Source: Prochlorococcus sp. AG-355-N16 (lineage in GTDB: Bacteria; Cyanobacteriota; Cyanobacteriia; PCC-6307; Cyanobiaceae). Taken from it: a DNA stretch of 64,000 nt. The position numbers were made by a program, and so were the translations under genes. Positions within the stretch are counted from its first letter, which is position 1, and each line of letters opens with the position of its first letter. This document shows, piece by piece, positions 1-6,061 of this stretch. Location of the stretch: contig QCEF01000006.1 in assembly GCA_003278545.1 (NCBI GenBank), forward strand, positions 1 to 64,000. Reading direction: 5' to 3'. Under the pieces are notes generated by a model, which worked only from the letters and a program-made list of their open reading frames with translations, had not been told where the DNA came from and made no database searches.

Positions 1-2
1 TC

Positions 3-896
3 ACAACAACTGCCAATACAACTAATGTATCCGAAGGAACTACTCTTTATTGGTCATTAAGTGGAACAGATATTTCTATCTCAGATTTTTCAGACGGATC
101 TTTAACTGGTTCTGGAACCGTTGGTAGTGATGGAACTTTTTCTTTTAAACATTCACTAGCCAATGACGGAGAAACAGAAGGTTATGAAACTATAGATATC
201 AAACTATTTTCTGACTCGGATAGAACAAAACAAGTTGGAGAAACTAAATCAGTGTTGATCAGAGACTCTGCAATAGAAGAGAAAATTGCAGATATTGTTG
301 AGGATTTAGATGGAGTAAAGCAAATTGTTTCTCAGCTTATAGAAGGTCAAAATTATACCCTTAGTCATATAAGAGATTTTGACGGGAATTTACATGCAGA
401 TACTGGCAGTGTCTCTGATGCTACAAAAACTTCATATAAATATCAAGGTTTACTTGATGTAAATGCAGATGGAACTAAAGAAGCAATTTACACAAACAAA
501 GAGAGTGGAAGATGGGTTACAGCTTCTGTAAATTCTGAAACTGGTCAAATTGACTATACAGATTATGGCAAAGGCGGAACTACCAGAATAGTGGGAATAT
601 ATATAGATCCTTTAGTTGCATCTGGAGATGTAGTAAAGGATAGTGATCATGATAGCCAAAAAAGATTTCAAAATGATTTAGCAATAGATAACTTGATAGT
701 TAAAAAAGCTGGCGATTTTGATAGTGATAATTTTCAAGAGGTTTATTGGAAAACTAACGATGGAACAGCATATTTAAGAGCATTAATGCATGTAGATGGG
801 AACATTCAATATGCAAACTATCAGAGTGAAGCTCAAATGACTAATTATTTAACTAATAATGGATATGAATCAAACGTTTCTGAAATCATTTCTTAA
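3..896 (+). CDS. Secreted protein with shared C-terminal module, 5' truncated
   Basis: The reading frame is open from the left edge (codons from position 3), so the listed ORF start at 252 is internal. About 80 residues before that start match the equivalent part of the 1175-aa protein at 6062 (WSLSG, GTVGSDG, DGETEGYETIDIKLFSD), which looks like a Calx-beta or Ig-like strand region. The conserved C-terminal module begins near base 351 (YTLSHIRDFDGNLHAD) and runs to the stop. It contains DVNADGTKE and DFDSDNFQE, acidic loops that resemble EF-hand or FG-GAP calcium sites. The protein ends SEIIS. By analogy with the other six copies in the window I infer export by the type I system at 22-26 kb. 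The N-terminal function is outside the window and unknown. Confidence 0.85.
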   Translation, partial: TTTANTTNVSEGTTLYWSLSGTDISISDFSDGSLTGSGTVGSDGTFSFKHSLANDGETEGYETIDIKLFSDSDRTKQVGETKSVLIRDSAIEEKIADIVEDLDGVKQIVSQLIEGQNYTLSHIRDFDGNLHADTGSVSDATKTSYKYQGLLDVNADGTKEAIYTNKESGRWVTASVNSETGQIDYTDYGKGGTTRIVGIYIDPLVASGDVVKDSDHDSQKRFQNDLAIDNLIVKKAGDFDSDNFQEVYWKTNDGTAYLRALMHVDGNIQYANYQSEAQMTNYLTNNGYESNVSEIIS

Positions 897-924
897 ATAG
901 AGCTAATTTTTCTATAATTTTTAT

Positions 925-1038
925 ATGGAATTTTTAACTAATCTTTGGAATAATCAACCAACTACAGTTATGGGTATTGGTGCAGCGATAGTTGCATTAA
1001 TTGGAATTTATATATCTTTGCTCCAAAAATATCGATAA
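925..1038 (+). CDS. Small single-helix membrane peptide (37 aa)
   Basis: This ORF is too short for the track: MEFLTNLWNNQPTTVMGIGA, then a hydrophobic helix ending ISLLQKYR. A close paralogue of identical length lies at 10621-10734, and the first 30 residues of the 156-aa protein at 3049-3519 carry the same sequence pattern (FLKNLWKTQPNTVMGFGALL). Conservation of the protein across three loci in different contexts argues that it is translated. It has one predicted transmembrane helix with a short polar N-terminus. Function is unknown. No strong ribosome-binding site is visible, which is common in these genomes. Confidence 0.65.
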   Translation: MEFLTNLWNNQPTTVMGIGAAIVALIGIYISLLQKYR

Positions 1039-1040
1039 AT

Positions 1041-1065
1041 GAGGTGCAAGTAGAAAGCGTTTCAT
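1041..1065 (-). repeat. ATGAAACGCTT element, copy 1
   Basis: On the minus strand the sequence ATGAAACGCTTTCTACTTGC overlaps the stop codon of the next gene upstream (AGATGAAACGC, stop TGA inside the ATGA). It is one of at least eight related copies in the first 12 kb. It could be read as a tiny leader peptide (MKRFLLAP) or may be only a dispersed DNA repeat. Confidence 0.6.
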
Positions 1066-1478
1066 CTAGGAAGTATTCTATTTAATTCGGGATATTCAAT
1101 TCTTAATTCTTCTATAAATGCATCAACGGTCTTTGATATCTCGTCAGTAGTATTCAAAATAGAATTTTTATATTTTAGATATTCGGAAACTTGAAATAAT
1201 TTCATAGTTGATTTTGTTAAAAGTAATGTTGCAAGAGGAGATTTATCTGCCAATTTAGTTGAAGGAAAATATTTTATAGTTTCAGGATAAGTTTTTTCCA
1301 TATCCTCAATATAGTCTTCTATCTTTTCATTTAATTCATCATATTTTGATGATAAAAACTTTTTGGTATTTAAATATTCAAAACCTGCGAATAAAAAACC
1401 AATAGGAAAACTTAAAAATAATATTGAAAGAGAAAGCCTAAGAAGATTTTGGGAAAATTTTTCCATAGAAATAATCAA
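1062..1478 (-). CDS. Hypothetical protein with N-terminal membrane helix
   Basis: This is a 138-aa ORF with one hydrophobic segment near residues 13-33 (LSLSILFLSFPIGFLFAGFE) followed by a charged region rich in Glu and Lys that is probably helical (KYDELNEKIEDYIEDMEKTY). A second start, MEKFSQ, lies four codons in and may be the real one. A similar 'EL..EYPE' pattern recurs in the second half (ETIKYFPSTK, EELRIEYPELNRILP), hinting at an internal duplication. I do not recognise a family. It sits alone on the minus strand between the small peptide gene at 925 and the next minus-strand gene. Confidence 0.6.
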   Translation of the reverse strand: MIISMEKFSQNLLRLSLSILFLSFPIGFLFAGFEYLNTKKFLSSKYDELNEKIEDYIEDMEKTYPETIKYFPSTKLADKSPLATLLLTKSTMKLFQVSEYLKYKNSILNTTDEISKTVDAFIEELRIEYPELNRILPR

Positions 1479-1582
1479 TTAAATTTATTTAAAACATATC
1501 AAGGTTAAAAGTAAGTAAAGCATGTAATATTTTTGCTTTCTTCTTCCGATCTACTGAAATATTTAATTTTTATAATTTCTAT

Positions 1583-1633
1583 ATCGACTGTCAATCGTAT
1601 TTAATATAGCGGTGCAATTAGTAAGCGTTTCAA
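1583..1633 (-). repeat. Long form of the ATGAAACGCTT element, copy 2
   Basis: The minus strand reads TTGAAACGCTTACTAATTGC, then CACCGCTATATTAA, then ATACGATTGACAGTCGAT. The whole stretch of about 50 bp is nearly identical to copy 3 at 2053-2108. The element begins inside the stop codon of the gene at 1630-2025. In frame it would encode MKRLLIAPLY and stop. Confidence 0.7.
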
Positions 1634-2025
1634 TTTTTATTGTTAACTAATCCATAGATACATAAAAGAGGATTCACTATCAAAACAATCCAGAAAGGAG
1701 GAGGGGGTCCTCCATCAACAATTGTCCCAGCGTTAAAAGTATTAAATAGAGCTACTGCCAAAAAACAAAACATCAAAGCTAATTCACCTGATAAAACTTT
1801 TCTTAAGGAGGCTTTATCTTTAATGGAACTACAAATAATCAATAAAAAACCTATTCCTAAATTACTAGCAGCTACAACATCTGCAGTACCTCTAACAAGA
1901 AGCAATGTTTCACTTGAAGCGTTGCCTGCAATAGTTTCCACTGAAAAAATTAGTAGAGAAATAATTAACAACCCCAACAGGATATGAAGCGCTCCAGTAG
2001 TTTTTAAAATATTTTTTAACTTCAT
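1630..2025 (-). CDS. Hypothetical small integral membrane protein
   Basis: This 131-aa protein has four hydrophobic segments: around residues 10-32 (ALHILLGLLIISLLIFSV), 52-66, 80-96 (LALMFCFLAVALFN) and 108-126 (PFWIVLIVNPLLCIYGLV). A short charged loop (KDKASLRK) separates helices 2 and 3. It resembles the many four-helix DUF membrane proteins of unknown role, but I cannot name the family. The start codon follows directly after the U-tract of a terminator-like hairpin (2026-2050). Its stop codon overlaps the dispersed repeat at 1583-1633. Confidence 0.65.
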   Translation of the reverse strand: MKLKNILKTTGALHILLGLLIISLLIFSVETIAGNASSETLLLVRGTADVVAASNLGIGFLLIICSSIKDKASLRKVLSGELALMFCFLAVALFNTFNAGTIVDGGPPPPFWIVLIVNPLLCIYGLVNNKN

Positions 2026-2050
2026 AAAAAAAGGAGCTTATTTCCCCCTT
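2026..2050 (-). terminator. Terminator-like hairpin touching a start codon
   Basis: On the minus strand, AAGGGG..CTCCTT can form a 6-bp stem (one G-T pair) followed by seven U, and the next bases are the ATG of the gene at 1630-2025. The same arrangement occurs at 9976-10000 before an unrelated gene. It probably ends transcripts from the gene at 2137-3021. Confidence 0.6.
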
Positions 2051-2052
2051 AT

Positions 2053-2108
2053 TGTAGATCGACTGTCAATCGTATTTAATATAGCGGTGGAAGTAGTAAG
2101 CGTTTCAT
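2053..2108 (-). repeat. Long form of the ATGAAACGCTT element, copy 3
   Basis: The minus strand reads ATGAAACGCTTACTACTTCC, then ACCGCTATATTAA and ATACGATTGACAGTCGATC. It matches copy 2 over about 50 bp. It lies between the 3' end of the gene at 2137 and the terminator hairpin at 2026. Its potential reading frame is MKRLLLPPLY then stop. Confidence 0.7.
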
Positions 2109-2136
2109 TTAAGCTTTCCTTATTTTGTAAAAATTT

Positions 2137-3021
2137 TTATTTATTTTGATATATTAATTCTGGGTTATAAGAATGAACAAATAACATTGGCTCTTCATTA
2201 TCTACATCAGTAACTATGTGAAATTTATTATCATCATAATTTACTGCTATTCCTCCAGCCCAATTCATGTAGGGGATTTTATATTGATTAATAATTGTAT
2301 TTGAATCCCAATCATAAATATAGATTTCCCTATTTAAACCACTCAATATCCAGATTTTTTTATTTAATACATCATAATCAAGCCCACTAATATCAAAACT
2401 ATTTAATTGATTTTCATAGTTGGAGAACTTTTCAATTTTTCTAAAACTAAGTATTTTATTTAATTCACCGTTAATTTTTATTAGCATTGCTGGAAAATCT
2501 TGTTTTGCAACAATATATGTTTCCTCTTCTGGTAAAAAAGTTATTGCCTCTAGTCCATGACTTTTATTTAAGGTCTGCAATTTAAAGAATTTTTTTATAA
2601 GTGAAAAATTCTTCATTTCACTTAATAAGTAGTTTTTATGTTTTCCGCTATCCAATTCAACAGTAACTACTTTAGGATATTGAGATTCTATTACAGCTAC
2701 TAAAAGATTACGTTTTTTATTCAAGGTAATACCTTCACTTTCATCGAGAGGAGAATTAATTGTTTTTTTTCGATTTATATCTCCTTTAAGATCTAAATTA
2801 AACAATTTGGAAGTGTCGTCACTAACCGTCCAAAGAGACTTTTTATCTACATCAAAAACTAAACCTGAAGGTTCATCAAATTCTAAGTCAACATTGGCTA
2901 TTGCTCTTTGACTAATAAAATTAATATGAGGAGTATCTAATCTATCTTTGATTTGTATATTTGCATTAACAGAATTAGGTAAAGCAATAGTAGCTATTAG
3001 TGGAAATAGTAAGCGTTTCAT
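2137..3021 (-). CDS. Exported SdiA-regulated/phytase-like propeller protein
   Basis: The N-terminus MKRLLFPLIATIALPNSVNA is a clear signal peptide with an ANA-type cleavage site. The remaining 275 residues show the pattern of the SdiA-regulated (YjiK-like) family, a six-bladed propeller: EPSGLVFDVDKKSLWTVSDD, then SEGITLN, HGLEAITFLPEEETYIVAKQ and DISGLDYDVLNKKIWILSG. The repeated 'S-G-L/E-G-I' plus 'W-V/I-L-S' motifs mark blades. Members of this family are periplasmic or lipoprotein proteins of uncertain function, related in fold to phytase-like esterases. The start lies in one copy of the ATGAAACGCTTACTA repeat, so here the repeat is plainly a signal-peptide start. No operon partner is evident. 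Confidence 0.75.
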   Translation of the reverse strand: MKRLLFPLIATIALPNSVNANIQIKDRLDTPHINFISQRAIANVDLEFDEPSGLVFDVDKKSLWTVSDDTSKLFNLDLKGDINRKKTINSPLDESEGITLNKKRNLLVAVIESQYPKVVTVELDSGKHKNYLLSEMKNFSLIKKFFKLQTLNKSHGLEAITFLPEEETYIVAKQDFPAMLIKINGELNKILSFRKIEKFSNYENQLNSFDISGLDYDVLNKKIWILSGLNREIYIYDWDSNTIINQYKIPYMNWAGGIAVNYDDNKFHIVTDVDNEEPMLFVHSYNPELIYQNK

Positions 3022-3048
3022 TAATAACCCATTCTCCTTAAAAAGTCT

Positions 3049-3519
3049 TTAATATCCAGAGACTACATTAGGACTACGCACCATATTTCCGTAGGAGTCA
3101 AAAGCACAACGACCAAAACTTGGAGAATTTCCACCAAAAGAATTTTTAGCATCAAAACTTATTCGTGTATCTACAACTGCATCTGGGTGTTCGTTCATCT
3201 TGTGTGGGGTATATCTAACCTTTACCGCTTTATATGATCTTTGATCTACTAATTGAGATTTAATTGCATCTTCACAAGCCCATCTCATCTTTAGCTCATG
3301 CTTATCAACAACTTCTTGAGCAGTTAATTTATAAGTTTTTGGAGTAGCATTTCTTTTTTCTAGTATTTCTTTGTTTACACCACTTGGAGGAGTTGGATTG
3401 TTGTATGTAGCGTTTTCCATTTTAAGTGAAAAAACAAAACCAATTAATATAAGTAAAGCACCAAAACCCATAACTGTATTTGGTTGGGTCTTCCAAAGGT
3501 TCTTTAAAAATCGAATCAT
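3049..3519 (-). CDS. Hypothetical membrane-anchored protein
   Basis: The first 35 residues (FLKNLWKTQPNTVMGFGALL, then ILIGFVFSLK) form a transmembrane helix homologous to the whole of the two 37-aa peptides at 925 and 10621. The rest, about 115 residues, is a soluble domain with TAQEVVDKHELKMRWACEDA and a Gly/Asn-rich end (SFGGNSPSFGRCAFDSYGN). It contains two cysteines (WACED, GRCAFD) that could pair outside the membrane. This looks like a small DUF in which cells add a domain to a common anchor peptide. Function is unknown. The preceding ORF stops directly before its start (TAAATG). Confidence 0.7.
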   Translation of the reverse strand: MIRFLKNLWKTQPNTVMGFGALLILIGFVFSLKMENATYNNPTPPSGVNKEILEKRNATPKTYKLTAQEVVDKHELKMRWACEDAIKSQLVDQRSYKAVKVRYTPHKMNEHPDAVVDTRISFDAKNSFGGNSPSFGRCAFDSYGNMVRSPNVVSGY

Positions 3520-3717
3520 TTAGTACTTAATAGCCATTTGCCAATAAGGATAGCAACCATAAGATTTTTCTCTAATTAATTGTAATTTTCTAGAATTTAT
3601 TTTTACTACTATCCCATCAGTTGGCCAATTAGAAAATAGCTTTCCAGACTTCCAAGCTTTAATGTGGGGTTGTGCAAACACATCAAATAAATTAGTTAAT
3701 CCTGAGATTTCTGACAC
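3520..3717 (-). CDS. Small hypothetical protein
   Basis: This 65-aa ORF ends immediately before the start of the gene at 3049-3519 (TAAATG junction), which supports co-transcription. The second half (SNWPTDGIVVKINSRKLQLI) looks like a genuine beta-rich small domain. Its 5' 56 bp overlap the plus-strand ORF at 3662-3865. Both cannot easily be full-length genes, so the start of one is probably wrong. Function is unknown. Confidence 0.45.
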   Translation of the reverse strand: MSEISGLTNLFDVFAQPHIKAWKSGKLFSNWPTDGIVVKINSRKLQLIREKSYGCYPYWQMAIKY

Positions 3718-3865
3718 CCAAAGGCAAAGAGAAGTGTGTCTAGATTGGTATGGCTACAGAATTGATACTAAGAAGGCAATTAATGATTTAAATCTCAAAA
3801 TTGAAACCGAATCAGAATTGATGACTTATTGTGATTTCTTTAAGAATGTAGCTGATACAAAATAG
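3662..3865 (+). CDS. Small hypothetical protein, possibly a truncated lipoprotein
   Basis: This 67-aa ORF begins MWGCANTSNK. A cysteine at residue 4 followed by a polar stretch resembles the mature start of a lipoprotein that has lost its hydrophobic signal peptide. The C-terminal part (QRQREVCLDWYGYRIDTKKA, later MTYCDFFKN) matches my recollection of small picocyanobacterial proteins with a 'C..W......A...L......YC.FF' pattern. It overlaps the minus-strand ORF at 3520-3717. It could be a decayed copy of a longer gene. Confidence 0.45.
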   Translation: MWGCANTSNKLVNPEISDTQRQREVCLDWYGYRIDTKKAINDLNLKIETESELMTYCDFFKNVADTK

Positions 3866-3897
3866 TAAAGATTCGATATCTGCAATATATTTTTGAT

Positions 3898-4080
3898 TTA
3901 TTTTATTTGTAACTCCTCAGCTTCCCTCAATATTTGATTCTTTAAAAAAACAAGCGCATCTAGTTTTTCTTCTTTTTCTTCAAAATTTTTAAATTTCATT
4001 TGTGCAATTTCAACAATTGCTTTATCTACATTTTTAATCCGTTTCTTAATAACTCTTTTTGGGCTTTTGGTTGATTCCAC
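3898..4080 (-). CDS. Small basic coiled-coil protein
   Basis: This 60-aa ORF is rich in Lys and Glu and nearly free of aromatics, with a strongly helical pattern (EIAQMKFKNFEEKEEKLDAL). It may be a short coiled coil. There is no family match that I know. It is the last gene before the tandem 11-bp repeat and tRNA-Pro remnant that mark an element border. Confidence 0.45.
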   Translation of the reverse strand: MESTKSPKRVIKKRIKNVDKAIVEIAQMKFKNFEEKEEKLDALVFLKNQILREAEELQIK

Positions 4081-4200
4081 TGGAATTACCTTTTTTCTTT
4101 ATATTCTCTTTATTTTCTTTAAAATCAAGTCCCTTAATTTAAATTTTGGTTAAATTTTCTACTTGCATAAAAAAGAGCTAGGTCTGCACTCCTTAAAAAA

Positions 4201-4222
4201 GTGGTCAAATAGTGGTCAAATG
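4201..4222 (+). repeat. 11-bp tandem repeat GTGGTCAAATA x2
   Basis: Two perfect-register copies (GTGGTCAAATA, GTGGTCAAATG) sit 86 bp left of tRNA-Pro remnant 1. The position just inside an element end suggests an integrase arm-type site of a different element from the one to the right. This is inference. Confidence 0.6.
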
Positions 4223-4308
4223 TTGCTTAAATTGTCCGGACAAGTCACGCAGAATTAAGCAAAAAATTTGCTATGGCTTGAAAACCTAGTGCTGAACTAT
4301 AGCTGTTT

Positions 4309-4355
4309 AGTGCTTTGGGAGCACTAGGTCGCAGGTTCGAATCCTGTCGCCCCGA
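4309..4355 (+). repeat. tRNA-Pro(UGG) 3'-half remnant, copy 1
   Basis: The sequence folds as an anticodon arm AGTGC-TTTGGGA-GCACT (anticodon TGG), a T arm (GCAGGTTCGAATCCTGT) and the 3' acceptor strand CGCCCCG plus A. The D arm and 5' acceptor strand are missing, so this is not a working tRNA. It is identical to copy 2 over 47 bp. Such 3' fragments are left at the far end of an integrative element that inserts in a tRNA gene. Confidence 0.9.
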
Positions 4356-4404
4356 TCAGTTATAGCAGTAAGTCTCAGCTAATAACAAAAAACACCATAA
4401 AAAG

Positions 4405-4437
4405 GTTGCACCCAAAATGCACCCAAATTGCACCCAA
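4405..4437 (+). repeat. 11-bp tandem array (GCACCCA units), left end
   Basis: Three consecutive units, GTTGCACCCAA, AATGCACCCAA and ATTGCACCCAA, start 50 bp after tRNA-Pro remnant 1. The same unit recurs at 5680-5724. Candidate integrase arm-binding sites. Confidence 0.75.
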
Positions 4438-4560
4438 AAGTTATGTTCTCCAAAATAGTTGGCATAACTTTAGAAGTAAATTTGGTATTAGGTTCTGTCC
4501 GACTTGGCGTAACTTTAAAAGGGGTTTTCTGTCGTCCCTTTTTTTGTCTATTATTAATTT

Positions 4561-4809
4561 ATGGAGAAATTTACTCTTATAAATAAGTTCAGATCAAGAA
4601 TTAAAGTCTTTGAACCATTTGAAAATGTTTCCAAGCCTTCGCCATCTATTGATGCAATGATGATTTCTTACGGCTGTGTTTATAAGAGAAGTAGTAAACC
4701 GGTTATGAAAGGTAGCAGGGTAGAGACTATAGAAGCTGCAAGAAAAGAATATAAGCAACTTTTAGATGAAGGTTGGAAGAAGACTTCTATTTTTAGAAGT
4801 TATTTTTAA
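4561..4809 (+). CDS. Small hypothetical protein, DUF1651-like end
   Basis: This is an 82-aa basic protein. The last 30 residues (ETIEAARKEYKQLLDEGWKK) resemble the C-terminus of the picocyanobacterial DUF1651 family, whose members end with an 'A...W..L...GW' helix. The N-terminal half (FTLINKFRSRIKVFEPF) would be the strand region. The match is from memory and weak. It is the only plus-strand cargo gene of the candidate mini-element. A GC-poor hairpin with a T-run (about 4517-4545) lies upstream. Confidence 0.55.
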   Translation: MEKFTLINKFRSRIKVFEPFENVSKPSPSIDAMMISYGCVYKRSSKPVMKGSRVETIEAARKEYKQLLDEGWKKTSIFRSYF

Positions 4810-4947
4810 AATTTTTGCTATAAATTAATTGAGGCCAAACCTCATCAGCACACTCTACGTTTGCTGCAAGACATAGATTGATTCAATATAGTTGCGAGTC
4901 GATTTAATAACCCTTTCAGTAGTTGGAATTTCTGGAGGGGTTTCTTG

Positions 4948-5079
4948 TTACTGATATTTATTGAGTAATCGATTATAAATTATGAACAAAACTATTAATC
5001 CGCCAATACCATAAGCTGCATGAGTTGGGTCATGATGATCCTGCCAAAGCTCTTGTAGTGGGAGTAGTAAGCTTTTCAA
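4948..5079 (-). CDS. Small single-helix membrane peptide (43 aa)
   Basis: This ORF was missed by the track because it is short. It has a TTG start: KSLLLPLQELWQDHHDPTHA, then a hydrophobic helix (YGIGGLIVLFIIYNRLL) and a polar end. The HDPTHAAYG segment followed by one helix is a sensible membrane peptide. Its first codons come from a degenerate copy of the ATGAAACGCTTACTA repeat (TTGAAAAGCTTACTACTCCC). It begins directly after the stop codon of the gene at 5080-5202 (TAATTG), so the two are likely translated from one message. Function is unknown. Confidence 0.5.
   Translation of the reverse strand: MKSLLLPLQELWQDHHDPTHAAYGIGGLIVLFIIYNRLLNKYQ
5058..5079 (-). repeat. ATGAAACGCTT element, copy in gene start
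   Basis: The minus strand reads TTGAAAAGCTTACTACTCCC. It differs from the consensus at two or three positions and forms the N-terminus of the 43-aa ORF. Confidence 0.5.
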
Positions 5080-5202
5080 TTAATAATTAACTAATTTTCT
5101 TTTTCCATCTCTAATTTCTACTTTATTTATTCTTAACCCAACAAAAGCAGCCCAAATAACTGCAAAGAGAACTGGTAAGAAAATGATTGCAAGTTTCATC
5201 AT
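5080..5202 (-). CDS. Small single-helix membrane peptide (40 aa)
   Basis: This short ORF reads MMKLAIIFLPVLFAVIWAAF, then VGLRINKVEIRDGKRKLVNY. A single transmembrane helix is followed by a strongly basic tail, which is the topology of small photosystem or stress-associated peptides of cyanobacteria. I cannot assign it to a named Psb or Hli family, since no chlorophyll-binding ExxNxR motif is present. It lies immediately upstream of the 43-aa peptide gene and inside the candidate mini-element. Confidence 0.55.
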   Translation of the reverse strand: MMKLAIIFLPVLFAVIWAAFVGLRINKVEIRDGKRKLVNY

Positions 5203-5274
5203 TGGCTTAATCCTAATTATTTGCTCAAAAGAATAACCTTTAAATAAATAGGAAAAAATAGGTACTTTATCTAA

Positions 5275-5559
5275 TTAAGCAGCATCATATTCTTCATCTT
5301 CAAGCTCTCTCATAAATCTTTTATCTAATATGTAAGCGTCTAAAAGCTCTGCTGCCATCAGTATCTCAGGAGCATTTTTAGATGCTTCTTGTGGATCTTT
5401 GTCTAATAAGTAATTGTCTAAAAGCTCTAGATTGTTATTTTCTTTAATTTCTTTATCGCTGTCTAGTAGCTCTTTTATGTAGTTATATACAAGCTTTTTA
5501 TCGTACCCACTTTCTCTAATTTCTTTCAACATTTCGATTGGAATTTTCATAATCGTCAA
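5275..5559 (-). CDS. Hypothetical acidic helical protein
   Basis: This is a 94-aa ORF, acidic and probably all helical. It contains two related segments, LLDNYLLDKDPQEA and LLDAYILDKRFMRE, suggesting an internal repeat of about 25-30 residues. There is no signal peptide or membrane segment. A second possible start (MKIPIEM) lies three codons in. It is the rightmost cargo gene of the candidate mini-element. I do not recognise the family. Confidence 0.6.
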   Translation of the reverse strand: MTIMKIPIEMLKEIRESGYDKKLVYNYIKELLDSDKEIKENNNLELLDNYLLDKDPQEASKNAPEILMAAELLDAYILDKRFMRELEDEEYDAA

Positions 5560-5679
5560 CCCCTATGAGAAAGCCTATATACACATACTTACGAAAAAAT
5601 AAGGAAAAAGCTAGTCTTTAGACCATTGATGGGGAACTAATCCACCTAATGCAGGTAAATTATATTTTGTATCTTTCTA

Positions 5680-5724
5680 AAATGCACCCATAATGCACCC
5701 CAAAATGCACCCAAAATGCACCCA
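5680..5724 (+). repeat. 11-bp tandem array (GCACCC units), right end
   Basis: Four units (AATGCACCCA, TAATGCACCCC, AAAATGCACCC, AAAATGCACCC) end 92 bp before tRNA-Pro remnant 2. They match the array after remnant 1, so both ends of the 4309-5862 segment carry the same sites. Confidence 0.75.
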
Positions 5725-5815
5725 AAATAAGGCTTATTAGTCCAAATCAGTCCATACTTATTACTCTAAAAGTCCTTTTATAGCATTAAGTCTCAGTAAT
5801 ATCCTTGTTTTAGCG

Positions 5816-5862
5816 AGTGCTTTGGGAGCACTAGGTCGCAGGTTCGAATCCTGTCGCCCCGA
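5816..5862 (+). repeat. tRNA-Pro(UGG) 3'-half remnant, copy 2
   Basis: This 47-bp copy is identical to the one at 4309-4355: anticodon arm with TGG, T arm and 3' acceptor strand. The 5' half is absent. It is followed by a strong terminator and then a TAGCTAG-type tandem repeat, and the 1175-aa protein gene starts 200 bp further on. Confidence 0.9.
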
Positions 5863-5886
5863 CTCAATCAAATCCAAGTCATACTT

Positions 5887-5912
5887 GCGAGTTACCCAGA
5901 CTCGCTTTTTTA
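5887..5912 (+). terminator. Rho-independent terminator after tRNA-Pro remnant
   Basis: GCGAGT-TACCCAG-ACTCGC is a perfect 6-bp stem with a 7-base loop, followed by six T. It lies 25 bp after remnant 2 and may be the native terminator of the tRNA gene carried along. Confidence 0.8.
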
Positions 5913-5934
5913 TTATTTGTTGTCTCATATTAAG

Positions 5935-5960
5935 AAAAGGTAGCTAGAGGGGTAGCCAAA
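5935..5960 (+). repeat. Tandem repeat GGTAGCTAG / GGGGTAGCC
   Basis: AAGGTAGCTAG followed by AGGGGTAGCCA gives two imperfect 11-bp units 73 bp after remnant 2. A related pair follows remnant 3 at 11243-11266, and both are preceded by TTGTCTCAT. Candidate arm-type sites of an older element. Confidence 0.5.
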
Positions 5961-5981
5961 AACTTATTAAAACGACTTAAG

Positions 5982-5987
5982 TATAAT
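5982..5987 (+). promoter_or_regulatory. Candidate -10 box for the 6062 gene
   Basis: A perfect TATAAT stands 75 bp upstream of the GTG start. No convincing -35 hexamer is visible at the expected distance, which is common in this group. Confidence 0.35.
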
Positions 5988-6061
5988 TATTTTTTATTTT
6001 TTAAACCAAAATGCATAATTTTATAAATAAAAATATACTTAAAAGGAGTAATTTAATTTAA

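Larger units (their letters stand above)
4309..5862. mobile_element. Candidate non-autonomous tRNA-Pro-targeted mini-element
   Basis: Two identical 47-bp tRNA-Pro 3' fragments in direct orientation flank 1.55 kb. Just inside each lies a tandem array of the same 11-bp unit (AATGCACCCAA type): three units at 4405-4437 and four at 5680-5724. Between them are only small cargo ORFs (4561 plus; 4948, 5080 and 5275 minus), and no recombinase is present. The layout matches attL/attR with arm-type integrase sites, so an integrase elsewhere would have to move it. Prochlorococcus islands are known to contain tRNA-targeting elements (tycheposons), but this small, integrase-free form is my inference from the repeats alone. 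Confidence 0.65.

Noticed and set aside
4405-5724. Short tandem GCACCCA arrays as a CRISPR array
   Set aside because: Units are directly adjacent with no spacers, only 11 bp long and three to four in number, and no cas gene is present.
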